The notes beneath the pieces are model-generated. The model was given only the letters and a program-made list of their open reading frames with translations. It ran no database searches and was not told where the DNA came from. Shown here piece by piece: positions 52,516 through 63,811 of a stretch of 64,000 nt of DNA (positions are counted from its first letter, which is position 1; each line of letters opens with the position of its first letter). The DNA is taken from positions 53,586,789 to 53,650,788 of the forward strand of contig OX465584.1 of the NCBI GenBank assembly GCA_950022655.1. Direction: 5' to 3'. Made by a program: the position numbers and the translations under genes. Origin of the DNA: Alentia gelatinosa (Eukaryota; Annelida; Polychaeta; Phyllodocida; Polynoidae).

Positions 52516-54203
52516 TATGTATATATGCAACATCTGCAGAGCTGTAAAGCCAAACTACCAATTTGTTGGGAGTGAAAGAGGAGGAGGGCATTGTCAATGT
52601 TAAATTATGAATTTTAGACATCTCAGCTGCTTCTCTTACATCTGCAAGTCAGTCGTTTGCCCATCCAAAGTTTTTACAACTCTGAATAATCACGTGTTCC
52701 TAGTTACAAAACAAGGTCATGTACAACGCCATGAGATGTTTCTAGACAAGGAAGTAGTGCAAGTCACAATGTCAGATATGGCACCAAAAACAACAGATTG
52801 AAGTGTAGTATGTGTGCTGTAAAATGTGCCTGAAACAGGTATTATGAAGTGCACGTTTTCTCTTTCATGAATAAAAACGAGATAGAACACAAAGTACTCC
52901 TTATTCAGAATAAGAAATAAGTTTATTTATGGAATTTTAGATACAGTTCCAGGCAAGGTACTTTGTTGGAGTCCATAAGGACTTATATATGTAAACAGAC
53001 TTACATATAACGAAAAATAAAATGAATAAGGGATGAATAAAAAGTGCATAATGATGAAAACATTGATATTCAGATACTATGAATTTTCTTCTGATAGGAA
53101 ACTGATAGTTTTAAAGGAATATAGCTATAGTACATCTATAAAGGGTGTGTTCCATTAACCCGACGGAAATATAACATCGTCGGGTGTGTGCTATACATGG
53201 CTTTAGTGTACAAAACCACAGCCTACCAGGAAAAATAGTGCCAACCGACCTAGAAAAACTAGGTGTACATTCATTCATCTTTTGTATTCAGTTTCAATCT
53301 TTTAAGAACTTTATGAACAAGAAAAACAAACACGGACTATTTTCTGAGCAAGGCTTAATTCAAAATGGTATCGACATTAGATTGTGTGGTTTGGTAGTGC
53401 ATTAATAAAGCGCCCGAAACCGACGTCGGATGGGGCCACAGACTTCCTAAAACGCTGCTCCACTGGGCCCGTCTTATAGAAACGACACAGTTGCCGACGT
53501 TGGGTGGTCGCCGCCGACGCTGTGTGGTAAATGCAGGCCGTATTTTATCGACGCCTCCATCGTCTCAGTGGAATACCCGCTTAAGATAAAGGACACTTCA
53601 GAACTGCTGTAGTATGCCCGGTGGAAAATTTGGAAGATAATTTTCTCAGATTTAGCAATTTGAAAACTAGAACCTTGGGGCAGAGATACTCCAACCGTAC
53701 AGAATCTCTGCTAGGAGAGTGTCTCTTATCTGACTATCTGATTGACCCAGACTAAGTTTTTAGGTCTATGTACAAAGGTATATGTGATCTAAAGAAATGA
53801 CACAAGCAGGAACAAGCGATCTTATTAAGACAACGTCGATATTTTACCTCAGGTTGACCATATGACCACAGCTCTGTCAATATCGGAGGCAGCACTGTAT
53901 CTTTAACAACATCCGTACGCTTGGTACGGACATATAGGACTAGAAGGAGGAAGTGATATACAGTTTCTGTCCTAGAGGATGCAGCTCGTGGCTTACTACG
54001 TGGGATCTATACTCGTGCGGCCATGTAAGTCTAGAAATAGAGACAGGGGAAGATTATTCTCGGGTTAGTTTATTGGTTTGACTTGATTTATATCGAGCAT
54101 CAGTTGTACTGAAACCGACGGGTCGGGTCTTCTTTGCCGAACCTCTGACCTTGGCCCATATATCTATCACGACTAGGTCATAGCGCGAACACATATCAGG
54201 CCA
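52516..54203. other. Intron sequence, no gene
   Basis: Small frames at 52607 and 53184 have no motif. CATTAACCCGACG (53155) and CGTCTCAGTGGAATACCCG (53560) may be ends of a degraded element; the link is weak. Confidence 0.35.
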
Positions 54204-54416
54204 GGGGCTTGTTTAATAATCTTGGATCGTACATGTTGACCCCTTTCTGTATGCCATAGAGACCCAGGGACGATGTAGGTTATTCAAGACTTATGGACAA
54301 CTGTATACAGCTAATACTATGTTAGCAAACAGACTTAAATATCATTAAACGATAGACCTTGTACGAGGTAAAGAAAATGGTCTTCTTGCGCGATCCTAGA
54401 TTATTAAACCGGCCCC
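54204..54416. mobile_element. MITE GGGGCCTGTTTAATAATC (copy 2, intact, 213 bp)
   Basis: GGGGCTTGTTTAATAATCTT to TAGATTATTAAACCGGCCCC. It serves as the empty-site reference for the nested copy at 45316. Confidence 0.85.
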
Positions 54417-54643
54417 AGATTTCACCACTACTTTTCGTTAGGCCCAGTTCGCACCTGCCGACGGAAAACGCACCGATATCATATCGGGAAGAGACAAGTC
54501 TTGGACTATGTACTCGGTGTGTCCTCCCATGTCAATCAAATTCGCCGTTGTTCCTTGATACTGACCAAAGCACCTTGCCATGAGAATTTTGAGCCAAAAG
54601 AGAAAATTGTCTGAGACTAGGGGAAATGTGCGAAGGTGCTTAA

Positions 54644-54925
54644 GGCCCGGCGTCCACCTACTGCGATAGAATCGTAGACCTCACGATATGGCACCAATAC
54701 AAAAAGTCAAAATCGGTGCCATATCGGGAAGGTGCAAAATCGTAGACATATGTCTAGACAAGCCAATCCACCATGCGTTGTATGGGGTTTTTATCAGTGT
54801 CTAATCGCAGAAACGTGGTCAACTGCCCCGATATCAGGTAACTTTCCGACGCGATTTTGATTTTTTATCGGGAGGTGCATCGTAGACCATATCGTTGCCA
54901 TATCGTAGTAGGTGGACACCGGGCC
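54644..54925. mobile_element. 282-bp MITE, GGCCCGGCGTCCACCTACTA (copy 2)
   Basis: Termini GGCCCGGCGTCCACCTACTG and TAGTAGGTGGACACCGGGCC. Very similar to copy 1 throughout. Confidence 0.9.
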
Positions 54926-55393
54926 TAATAGTAAGAGGCACCAGACAGACCTGTCATACACTTATTGTGAAAATAACGAGACCTCTGTGATGTAACACAT
55001 AACGTGATGGTCAAAGTCTCCTCTGATATTGTCCATGTAATTTACCATACATAGCAGCAAGACTATTCACTCTTTTTGTTTTGTGTTTTAATTGGGTATT
55101 GATTCGAAATACAAGTATTTTGTTCTGCCATCATCCCCTCTGATTTCTGCGAGACTAATTCATAGCCATGCTTACACCTCAACAAATATCTACATAAAAC
55201 TAAATACATGTATATACAAAACATCAACAAAAAATTGATGATGATATTATTTTGATCATTCTTGTCATTCTTTCACACATCTACATACCCTATAGGCCCT
55301 ATCTGTTTTACTTTATTTCTGTCGTGCCCTGTACCTGGATTCATATTTTGTTCAAGTTTTGAATATCATAAATAATGCTTCGAGACGGTATCT
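54926..55393. other. Intron sequence
   Basis: Nothing recognised. Confidence 0.4.
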
Positions 55394-55631
55394 GGGAGCT
55401 GTTTCAAAAGTCGGGAGGGTGCTAAACGAGAGTACTCATCGCCACAGCGAGAGGCCAACAATGGAACTTGAGGCGTCGCTGTCGAGGTAGAGGTGCCGCT
55501 CTCTATGGGATATTGGTAGTAGTTTTGCTGCCGCTTTGATTTGAGGTGCCGCTCGCTGTTGCCAGCCTCTCGCTTTCAAAATGTGACGTGCTGCTGGCGA
55601 GACCTCATTCGACTTTTGAAACAGCTCCCTG
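55394..55631. mobile_element. MITE, 238 bp, GGGAGCTGTTTCAAAAGTCG ends
   Basis: GGGAGCTGTTTCAAAAGTCG and CGACTTTTGAAACAGCTCCC are exact complements. The interior is palindromic as well (AGCGAGAGGCCAAC and TGCCAGCCTCTCGCT). The terminus resembles the CAGGGACCTGTTTCA family. Confidence 0.85.
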
Positions 55632-55639
55632 GTCTCTGC

Positions 55640-56050
55640 CAAGAATGCCTCATGGCATTATATGATTTATGCTGGGAATGCCTCAAAGCTTTATCCCGCT
55701 TTATAAAGCATTATCTAGCTAGGACTGCCTCAAGGCAATATCCAGTCTACCCTGGGGAATACATCAAGGCAATATCCAGTATATGCTGAGGAATGCCTCA
55801 AGGTATTATCTGGTTTATGCTGGGAAATACTTCAGGGCATTATAGAGTATATGCTGAGAAATGTTTTAAGGCATTATCTGCTTTATACCGAGAAATTTAT
55901 ACTTCAAGGCTTTATCCAGTCTATGCTGAGAAATACCGTAAAATTCAAGGGAATTTTTTTACAGTGTAATGCTTTAAGGAATTATCATGTTTATGCTGGG
56001 GAACGCCTCAAGGCATTAGCTAGTCTATGCTGGGGAATGCTTCAAGTCAT
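55640..56050. repeat. About 42-bp tandem repeat, diverged, upstream of exon 3
   Basis: Units of TATGCTGGGGAATGCCTCAA then GGCATTATCTGGTT, about nine copies. A two-unit remnant lies at about 57660-57715 inside the exon 3 array. Confidence 0.8.
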
Positions 56051-56097
56051 TGTCCACCGTGAATGGGTTTTAAACACTGTCTCTCCGTGTTCTGCAG

Positions 56098-56321
56098 GTA
56101 CCTGGAGTGCGGTAACGAGTCGCTGCGGCTGAAGGCCGGGCAGACCATGCTGATGATGCTCCTGAAGGACCGCGTGGAGGACCGCCTCCAGGTGATGGCC
56201 GACGCCGTGTCCGGGGCGGCCGGCCACGACTCCTCCAGCACCGCCGGCGCCGACCTGCTGGAGCCCACGTTTTCACCGTACAACGCTACAACAACAGACG
56301 ACACGACCACGGGACTCTCAG
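56098..56321 (+). CDS. Unknown gene, coding exon 3 (224 nt)
   Basis: Acceptor CCGTGTTCTGCAG| at 56097. The first G completes Trp (TG|G) from exon 2, giving RTVEW-YLECGNESLRLKAG, QTMLMMLLKDRVEDRLQVMA and a linker, then TFSPYNATTTDDTTTGLSG. The donor CTCAG|GTTAGTG at 56321/56322 is phase 1. GC-rich, unlike its intron flanks, as expected of coding sequence. The last 48 bases and the donor are the seed of the tandem array that follows. Confidence 0.8.
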
Positions 56322-58002
56322 GTTAGTGTCAGTGTGTGTCTCTGTGTCTCAGTGTCTCTGTGTGTCACTTTACAACGCTACAACAACAGACGACACGACC
56401 ACGGGACTCTCAGGTCAGTGTGTGTGTGTCTCTGTGGGTCTATGTGTCACTTTACAACGCTACAACAACAGACGACACGACCACAGGACTCTCAGGTCAG
56501 TGTTTGTGTGTGTCTCAGTGTCTCCGTGTGTCACTTTACAACGCTACAACAACAGACGACACGACCACGGGACTCTCAGGTTAGTGTCAGTGTGTGTCTC
56601 TGTGTCTCAGTGTCTCTGTGTGTCACTTTACAACGCTACAACAACAGACGACACGACCACGGGACTCTCAGGTTAGTGTCAGTGTGTGTCTCTGTGTCTC
56701 AGTGTCTCTGTGTGTCACTTTACAACGCTACAACAACAGACGACACGACCACGGGACTCTCAGGTCAGTGTGTGTGTGTCTCAGTGGGTCTATGTGTCAC
56801 TTTACAACGCTACAACAACAGACGACACGACCACAGGACTCTCAGGTCAGTGTTTGTGTGTGTCTCAGTGTCTCCGTGTGTCACTTTACAACGCTACAAC
56901 AACAGACGACACGACCACGGGACTCTCAGGTTGGTGTTTGTATGTGTCTCAGTGTCTCTGTGTGTCTGTGTGTGTCACTTTACAACGCTACAACAACAGA
57001 CGACACGACCACGGGACTCTCAGGTCAGTGTTTGAGTGTGTCACTGAGTGTTTCTGCGTCATTGTGTGTCAATGTGTGTCACCGTGTAGCGCTACAACAA
57101 CAGACGACACGACCACGGGACTCTCAGGTTAGTGTGTGTGTGTCTCAGTGTCTCTGTGTGCCACTGTGTGTCACTGTACAACGCTACAACAACAGACGAT
57201 ACGACCACGGGACTCTCAGGTCAGTGTGTGTGTGTCACTGGATGTCTCTGTGTGTCACTGTGTGTCAATGTGTGTTACTTTATGTCACTTTACAATGCTA
57301 CAACAACAGACGACACGACCACGGGACTCTCAGGTCAGTGTTTGAGTGTGTCACTGAGTGTTTCTGTCACTGTGTGTCACTGTGTGTCAATATACAACAC
57401 TATAACTGCATACGACACGACCACGGGACTCTCAGGTCAGTGTCAGTGTGTCTTTGGGTGTCTCTGTGTGCCACTGTGTGTCAATGTGTGTTACTTTGTG
57501 TCACTTTACAACGCTACAACAACAGACGACACGACCACGGGACTCTCAGGTCAGTGCTTGAATGTGTCTCTGGGTGTTTCTGTGTTAATATGTGTCAATG
57601 TGCTCTCAGGTCAGTGTTTGAGTGTGTCTCAGTGTCTCTGTGTGCCACTGTGTGTTATCAGGTCTATGCTGAGAAATGCCTCAAGGCATTATCTGGTCTA
57701 TGCTGGGAAATGCCTGGAGTGTGTCTCAGTGGCTCTGTGTGTTACTGTGTGTTACTGTGTGTCACTTTACAATGCTACAACAACAGATGACCCGACCACG
57801 GGACTCTCAGGTCAGTGTTTGAGTGTGTCACTGTGTGTCACTTTACAACGCTACAACAATAGACGATACGACCATGGGACTCTCAGGTTAGTGTCAGTGT
57901 GTCTCTGGGTGTCTCTGTGTGCCACTGTGTGTCACTTTACAATGCTACACCAACAGACGACACGACCACGGGACTCTCAGGTCAGTGTTTGAGTGTGTCT
58001 CA
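56274..58002. repeat. Exon 3-boundary minisatellite, main block
   Basis: Each unit contains TACAACGCTACAACAACAGA and CGACACGACCACGGGACTCT, CAG|GTYAGTG, then a TGTGTCTCTGTGTC spacer. Unit ends (last base of CTCAG) lie at 56321, 56413, 56495, 56579, 56671, 56763, 56845, 56929, 57023, 57127, 57219, 57333, 57435, 57549, 57810, 57885 and 57980, plus a partial at 57609. All keep GT. A three-unit block of 258 bp (56322-56579) is repeated at 56672-56929. Long open frames here (up to 398 codons) are array artefacts. Confidence 0.9.
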
Positions 58003-58376
58003 CCCGGCGTTTACACTAGACGACTTAATATGTGGCGACTGTAGATCGTCAAGCCGATAGTCGTCAGGCGGTGGCAATGTCCACCGCAAAAGTCGTCAAC
58101 GTCAAAATTTACCTGAGTGTTCACACTGATGACTATGAGTTTTCACAGAATCGCCGCCTATGTAGATGACTAATTCAAACCGGCTTGAAATAGTCGTCAG
58201 GGCCAGAGCGTGTCTAATAGTTGTGAGGTGGTGCTTTATTGCGTAATCTGACGTAATCAGACGATCTGCAGTCGCCACGCTCTTGGCGTTTACACTAGAC
58301 AATTTCTAGACTTTTACGGCTGAAAGTTATCAGGTTCAAGAATCGCCGCCTATAATCGTCTAGTGTAAACGCCGGG
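58003..58376. mobile_element. MITE, GGCGTTTACACTAGACGA family (copy 3), inserted in the array
   Basis: CCCGGCGTTTACACTAGACG and CGTCTAGTGTAAACGCCGGG are exact complements. It separates array units. Confidence 0.85.
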
Positions 58377-58840
58377 TAAGTGTCTCTGTGTGCCACTTAA
58401 CAATGCTACAACAAGAGACGACACAACCACAGGACTCTCCGGTTAGTGTCAGTGTGTGTCTTTGTGTTTCTCGGTGCCACTGTGTGTTAGGCCTGACGTC
58501 CACCTACTACGATAGAAATTTAGACCAACCGATATGGCACCGATACAAAAAGCAAATATCGGAGACATATCGGGAAGGTGCGAAATCGTAGACATATGTC
58601 TAGACATGCCAATCCACCATGCATCGTAAGGTTTATTTTTCGGTGCCTAATCGCAAAAACGTGGTCAACTGCCCCGATATTAGGTGACCTTCCAAAGCGA
58701 TTTTGATTTTTTATCGGGAGATGCATCGTAGACCATTTGGGAGCAATATAGCAGTAGGTGGATGCCAGGCCTAACTGTGTGTCAACATACAACACTATAA
58801 CTACAGACGCCACGACCATGGGACTCTCAGGGGAGAATTT
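58377..58840. repeat. Exon 3-boundary minisatellite, distal diverged units
   Basis: Unit ends at 58441 (CTCCG|GTTAGTG) and 58830 (CTCAG|GGGAG, donor lost), separated by the 282-bp MITE at 58490. Confidence 0.75.
58490..58771. mobile_element. 282-bp MITE (copy 3), inserted in the array
   Basis: GGCCTGACGTCCACCTACTA to AGTAGGTGGATGCCAGGCC. More diverged than copies 1 and 2 but exactly the same length. Flanked TTA| and |TAA. Confidence 0.85.
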
Positions 58841-59286
58841 GTGTGTCAATGTGTCTCTGTGTGTCACTGTGTGTCAGTGTGTGCCCCCCTCCCTTTTATA
58901 TGTGTTACACAGGGAAAGGATATACGGAAAATTTCCTGATTTATTTTACACTGCATGCATACTTTATGGTTGGCCCCTAAATAAGTGCAAACCTTCTGCA
59001 TTTGTAAAATTGATATCATGTAAATGCCAGTGCGACCCTATTGTAGATTAAGATATGTGTCATATATATATAACGCTTTCTTCAAATTAATTTCCAGTAA
59101 ATATCTGATATATAATTCTTTGAATCAGCTGTATGATGCATTGGTATAGCCATATCGGGGAAAGGTTTTATATTCAAGGTTCATTCTTCACATTAATTAA
59201 CGTAAACAATTGATTATATATCTGATATTTCAAGCTTGATATCAGTTATGTTGCATGCTGCATCGTCGAAATGAAAATAGAATGTG
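58841..59286 (+). other. Intron sequence
   Basis: No feature recognised. Confidence 0.4.
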
Positions 59287-59338
59287 AATAATGATAATAA
59301 TAATTACAACTACAAAAATAATAATAATGATAATAATG

Positions 59339-59387
<49 letters not shown>

Positions 59388-59399
59388 TAATAAATGATA
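59287..59399. repeat. (TAA)n microsatellite 33 bases before exon 4
   Basis: Almost pure AAT/TAA units with a few TGA interruptions. Frames across it are artefacts. Confidence 0.9.
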
Positions 59400-59432
59400 T
59401 TTACTTGACCTGCCCCCTGGTGGATCCTACAG

Positions 59433-59634
59433 GCAGTGAAGATGTGGCGGAAGCGCTGGCGCAGGAGCTGATACGGCGCATGCTCGGCGGGGGGCCGGGA
59501 GCCGGAAGTACCGCCGACGACGTGCTCGACGACTTCATGGACGCCATGTCGCCCGAGAAGCGCAAAGTGCGCGAGGCCGAGCACATGGCTGAGATCGGCA
59601 TGCACACCGTCTACGTGCAGAACATACGCCGGTG
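59433..59634 (+). CDS. Unknown gene, coding exon 4 (202 nt); gene continues
   Basis: Acceptor GGTGGATCCTACAG| at 59432. Its first two bases complete Gly with the last G of exon 3, so LSG-SEDVAEALAQELIRRMLG reads through. It continues with a Gly-rich turn, TADDVLDDFMDAMSPEKRKV and REAEHMAEIGMHTVYVQNIR, then R and TG|GTACGT (phase 2). With exons 1-3 it gives 553 residues. Family unknown. The last 50 bases plus the donor are the seed of the 100-bp array. Confidence 0.8.
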
Positions 59635-59773
59635 GTACGTATCATACAGAAACAGGCTTACTGTGGCTGTAGGTTATGAATATGTGGTAAAATTTACTAA
59701 TATGTAGTCAGTTTTACCAGGTATTTATCAGATACAGACATAGTATACCTGTTTTCTTTTTATTATGTTCTAG

Positions 59774-60255
59774 TGTTACTATCTATGATCACATGGCTGA
59801 GATCGGCATGCACACCGTCTACGTGCAGAACATACGCCGGTGGTACGTATCATACACAGGGATTCTCCACTAGTGTTACTATCTATGATCACATGGCTGA
59901 GATCGGCATGCACACCGTCTACGTGCAGAACATACGCCGGTGGTACGTATCATACACAGGGATTCTCCACTAGTGTTACTATCTATGATCACATGGCTGA
60001 GATCGGCATGCACACCGTCTACGTGCAAAACATACGCCGGTGGTACGTATCATACACAGGGATTCTCCACTAGTGTTACTATCTATGATCACATGGCTGA
60101 GATCGGCATGCACACCGTCTATGTGCAGAACATACGCCGGTGGTACGTATCATACACAGGGGTTCTCCACTAGTGTTACTATCTATGATCACATGGCTGA
60201 GATCGGCATGCACACCGTCTACGTGCAGAACATACGACGGTGGTACGTATCATAC
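59774..60255 (+). repeat. 100-bp exon 4-boundary array, block A (5 units)
   Basis: Units start (base after TAG) at 59774, 59874, 59974, 60074 and 60174. Each has TGTTACTATCTATGATCACA then the exon 4 end through CATACGCCGGTG|GTACGTATCATAC and ACAGGGATTCTCCACTAG|. The first unit is preceded by CTTTTTATTATGTTCTAG, a good acceptor. From T after AG to TG before GT is 69 nt with no stop, in the frame of exon 4. Confidence 0.9.
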
Positions 60256-60586
60256 TTATATAGAACTGCATCGAGAATCTTATAAATAGACAATACTCCA
60301 TGAGTTTGGATGGGCTGCAATCGTCATCGAGGCGAAGCCGAGTGATGATTACGGCTCAGCCAAACAAGTGGAGTATTGTCTATTTTATGATTCAAGTGCG
60401 GTTCTGGATTTATCTTACCCCTTTCTATGACATTGAATATCATCACAACTTCAGAATAATCAGAATAAACTTAGCAAATTCACTACGCCACGGCCGTGGC
60501 GTAGTATTTTCACTTTACCAGGGTGATCTTGAGTATATTTTTCCAATGTTATTCCAATAGCTTAACTTGTACCAGGGGTGAGATAA
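60256..60586. mobile_element. Hairpin + TIR module inside the array (copy 1)
   Basis: The hairpin, with stem TAAATAGACAATACTCC / GGAGTATTGTCTATTTTA and apex CGAGGCGAAGCCGAG, is followed by a module bounded by TTATCTTACCCC and GGGGTGAGATAA whose centre is the perfect palindrome CTACGCCACGGCCGTGGCGT. It sits exactly between CATAC and ACAGGG of the array unit. Confidence 0.85.
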
Positions 60587-60986
60587 ACAGGGATTCTCGA
60601 CTAGTGTTACTATCTATGATCACATGGCTGAGATCGGCATGCACACCGTCTACGTGCAGAACATACGCCGGTGGTACATATCATACACAGGGATTCTCCA
60701 CTAGTGTTACTATCTATGAGCTCATGGCTGAGATCGGCATGCACACCGTCTACGTGCAGAACATACGCCGGTGGTACGTATCATACACAGGGATTCTCCA
60801 CTAGTGTTACTATCTATGATCGGATGGCTGAGATCGGCATGCACACCGTCTACGTGCAGAACATACGCCGGTGGTACGTATCATACACAGGGATTCTCCA
60901 CTAGTGTTACTATCTATGATCACATGGCTGAGATCGGCATGCACACCGTCTACGTGCAGAACATACGACGGTGGTACGTATCATAC
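60587..60986 (+). repeat. 100-bp array, block B (4 units)
   Basis: Units start at 60605, 60705, 60805 and 60905. Variant codons at the D-H position: GAGCTC in unit 2 and GATCGG in unit 3. The last unit has CGACGG for CGCCGG just before the insertion, as in blocks A and D. Confidence 0.9.
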
Positions 60987-61318
60987 TTATATAGAACTGC
61001 ATCGAGAATCTTATAAATAGACAATACTCCATGAGTTTGGATGGGCTGCAATCGTCATCGAGGCGAAGCCGAGTGATGATTACGGCTCAGCCAAACAAGT
61101 GGAGTATTGTCTATTTTATGATTCAAGTGCGGTTCTGGATTTATCTTACCCCTTTCTATGACATTGAATATCATCACAACTTCAGAATAATCAGAATAAA
61201 CTTAGCAAATTCACTACGCCACGGCCGTGGCGTAGTATTGTCACTTTACCAGGGTGATCGTTGAGTATATTTTTCCAATGTTATTCCAATAGCTTAACTT
61301 GTACCAGGGGTGAGATAA
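60987..61318. mobile_element. Hairpin + TIR module (copy 2)
   Basis: Near-identical to copy 1; noticed differences are TATTTTC/TATTGTC and GATCTTG/GATCGTTG. It lies 731 bp from copy 1, so block and module were duplicated together. Confidence 0.9.
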
Positions 61319-61818
61319 ACAGGGATTCTCGACTAGTGTTACTATCTATGATCACATGGCTGAGATCGGCATGCACACCGTCTACGTGCAGAACATACGC
61401 CGGTGGTACATATCATACACAGGGATTCTCCACTAGTGTTACTATCTATGAGCACATGGCTGAGATCGGCATGCACACCATCTACGTGCAGAACATACGC
61501 CGGTGGTACGTATCATACACAGGGATTCTCCACTAGTGTTACTATCTATGATCGCATGGCTGAGATCGGCATGCACACCGTCTACGTGCAGAACATACGC
61601 CGGTGGTACGTATCATACACAGGGATTCTCCACTAGTGTTACTATCTATGATCACATGGCTGAGATCGGCATGCACACCGTCTACGTGCAGAACATACGC
61701 CGGTGGTACGTATCATACACAGGGATTCTCCACTAGTGTTACTATCTATGATCACATGGCTGAGATCGGCATGCACACCGTCTACGTGCAGAACATACGC
61801 CGGTGGTACGTATCATAC
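61319..61818 (+). repeat. 100-bp array, block C (5 units)
   Basis: Units start at 61337, 61437, 61537, 61637 and 61737. GAGCAC in unit 2 and GATCGC in unit 3. Unit 1 has GTACATA at the donor, as in block B. Confidence 0.9.
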
Positions 61819-62111
61819 TTAGAAGGAAACCCACGAGATGGAAATAGCTTGGTCCGTAATCCACCGAGTTTGACTGCAGAGTAATTCACGAAGCGAAGCT
61901 GAGTGAATTACTCTGTGGTCAAACGAGGCGGAATGCAGATGAAGTTTTTTTCATCGAGTGGTTTTCTAATTTTATCTCACCCCGTATAACACTATTTATT
62001 GATGAAATGAATCACCAAATTAGCTATTGAGTATTGGGTACACGAACCTCACTGCCGTGGAGTACGAGTCCTAATGTTAAGCCTATGGAGGAAAATACAA
62101 GGGTGAGATAA
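61819..62111. mobile_element. Different hairpin + TIR module at the same unit position
   Basis: The stem TCCACCGAGTTTGACTGCAG / CTGTGGTCAAACGAGGCGGA has apex CACGAAGCGAAGCTGAG, followed by TTTTATCTCACCCC ... AAGGGTGAGATAA. CCTAATGTTAAGCCTATGGA is near its right end. It starts directly after CATAC, like the other modules, but has a different sequence. Confidence 0.85.
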
Positions 62112-63811
62112 AGAGGGATTTTCCACTAGTGTTACTATCTATGATCACATGGCTGAGATCGGCATGCACACCGTCTACGTGCAGAACATACGCCGGTGGT
62201 ACGTATCATACACAGGGATTCTCCACTAGTGTTACTATCTATGATCACATGGCTGAGATCGGCATGCACACCGTCTACGTGCAGAACATACGCCGGTGGT
62301 ACGTATCATACACAGGGATTCTCCACTAGTGTTACTATCTATGATCACATGGCTGAGATCGGCATGCACACCGTCTACGTGCAGAACATACGCCGGTGGT
62401 ACGTATCATACACAGGGATTCTCCACTAGTGTTACTATCTATGATCACATGGCTGAGATCGGCATGCACACCGTCTACGTGCAGAACATACGCCGGTGGT
62501 ACGTATCATACACAGGGATTCTCCACTAGTGTTACTATCTATGATCACATGGCTGAGATCGGCATGCACACCGTCTACGTGCAGAACATACGCCGGTGGT
62601 ACGTATCATACACAGGGATTCTCCACTAGTGTTACTATCTATGATCACATGGCTGAGATCGGCATGCACACCGTCTACGTGCAGAACATACGCCGGTGGT
62701 ACGTATCATACACAGGGATTCTCCACTAGTGTTACTATCTATGATCACATGGCTGAGATCGGCATGCACACCGTCTACGTGCAGAACATACGCCGGTGGT
62801 ACGTATCATACACAGGGATTCTCCACTAGTGTTACTATCTATGATCACATGGCTGAGATCGGCATGCACACCGTCTACGTGCAGAACATACGCCGGTGGT
62901 ACGTATCATACACAGGGATTCTCCACTAGTGTTACTATCTATGATCACATGGCTGAGATCGGCATGCACACCGTCTACGTGCAGAACATACGCCGGTGGT
63001 ACGTATCATACACAGGGATTCTCCACTAGTGTTACTATCTATGAGCACATGGCTGAGATCGGCATGCACACCGTCTACGTGCAGAACATACGCCGGTGGT
63101 ACGTATCATACACAGGGATTCTCCACTAGTGTTACTATCTATGATCACATGGCTGAGATCGGCATGCACACCGTCTACGTGCAGAACATACGCCGGTGGT
63201 ACGTATCATACACAGGGATTCTCCACTAGTGTTACTATCTATGATCACATGGCTGAGATCGGCATGCACACCGTCTACGTGCAGAACATACGCCGGTGGT
63301 ACGTATCATACACAGGGATTCTCCACTAGTGTTACTATCTATGATCACATGGCTGAGATCGGCATGCACACCGTCTACGTGCAGAACATACGCCGGTGGT
63401 ACGTATCATACACAGGGATTCTCCACTAGTGTTACTATCTATGATCACATGGCTGAGATCGGCATGCACACCGTCTACGTGCAGAACATACGCCGGTGGT
63501 ACGTATCATACACAGGGATTCTCCACTAGTGTTACTATCTATGAGCACATGGCTGAGATCGGCATGCACACCGTCTACGTGCAGAACATACGCCGGTGGT
63601 ATGTATCATACACAGGGATTCTCCACTAGTGTTACTATCTATGATCGGATGGCTGAGATCGGCATGCACACCGTCTACGTGCAGAACATACGCCGGTGGT
63701 ACGTATCATACACAGGGATTCTCCACTAGTGTTACTATCTATGATCACATGGCTGAGATCGGCATGCACACCGTCTACGTGCAGAACATACGACGGTGGT
63801 ACGTATCATAC
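62112..63811 (+). repeat. 100-bp array, block D (17 units)
   Basis: Units start every 100 bases from 62130 to 63730, nearly identical. Variants: GAGCAC at 63030 and 63530, GATCGG and TATGTATC near 63600-63640, and CGACGG in the last unit. The last three units copy the order seen at the end of block B. Confidence 0.95.

Noticed and set aside
56326..57992. Overlapping plus-strand frames of up to 398 codons
   Set aside because: Artefacts of the exon 3-boundary minisatellite. They use frames other than exon 3 and cross its splice donors.
56274..58840. CRISPR-like array
   Set aside because: Repeats include coding sequence, spacers are simple TGTG repeats, and the genome is eukaryotic.
59291..59432. 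Extension of exon 4 upstream as poly-Ile coding sequence
   Set aside because: The upstream part is a (TAA)n microsatellite and a strong acceptor lies at 59432.
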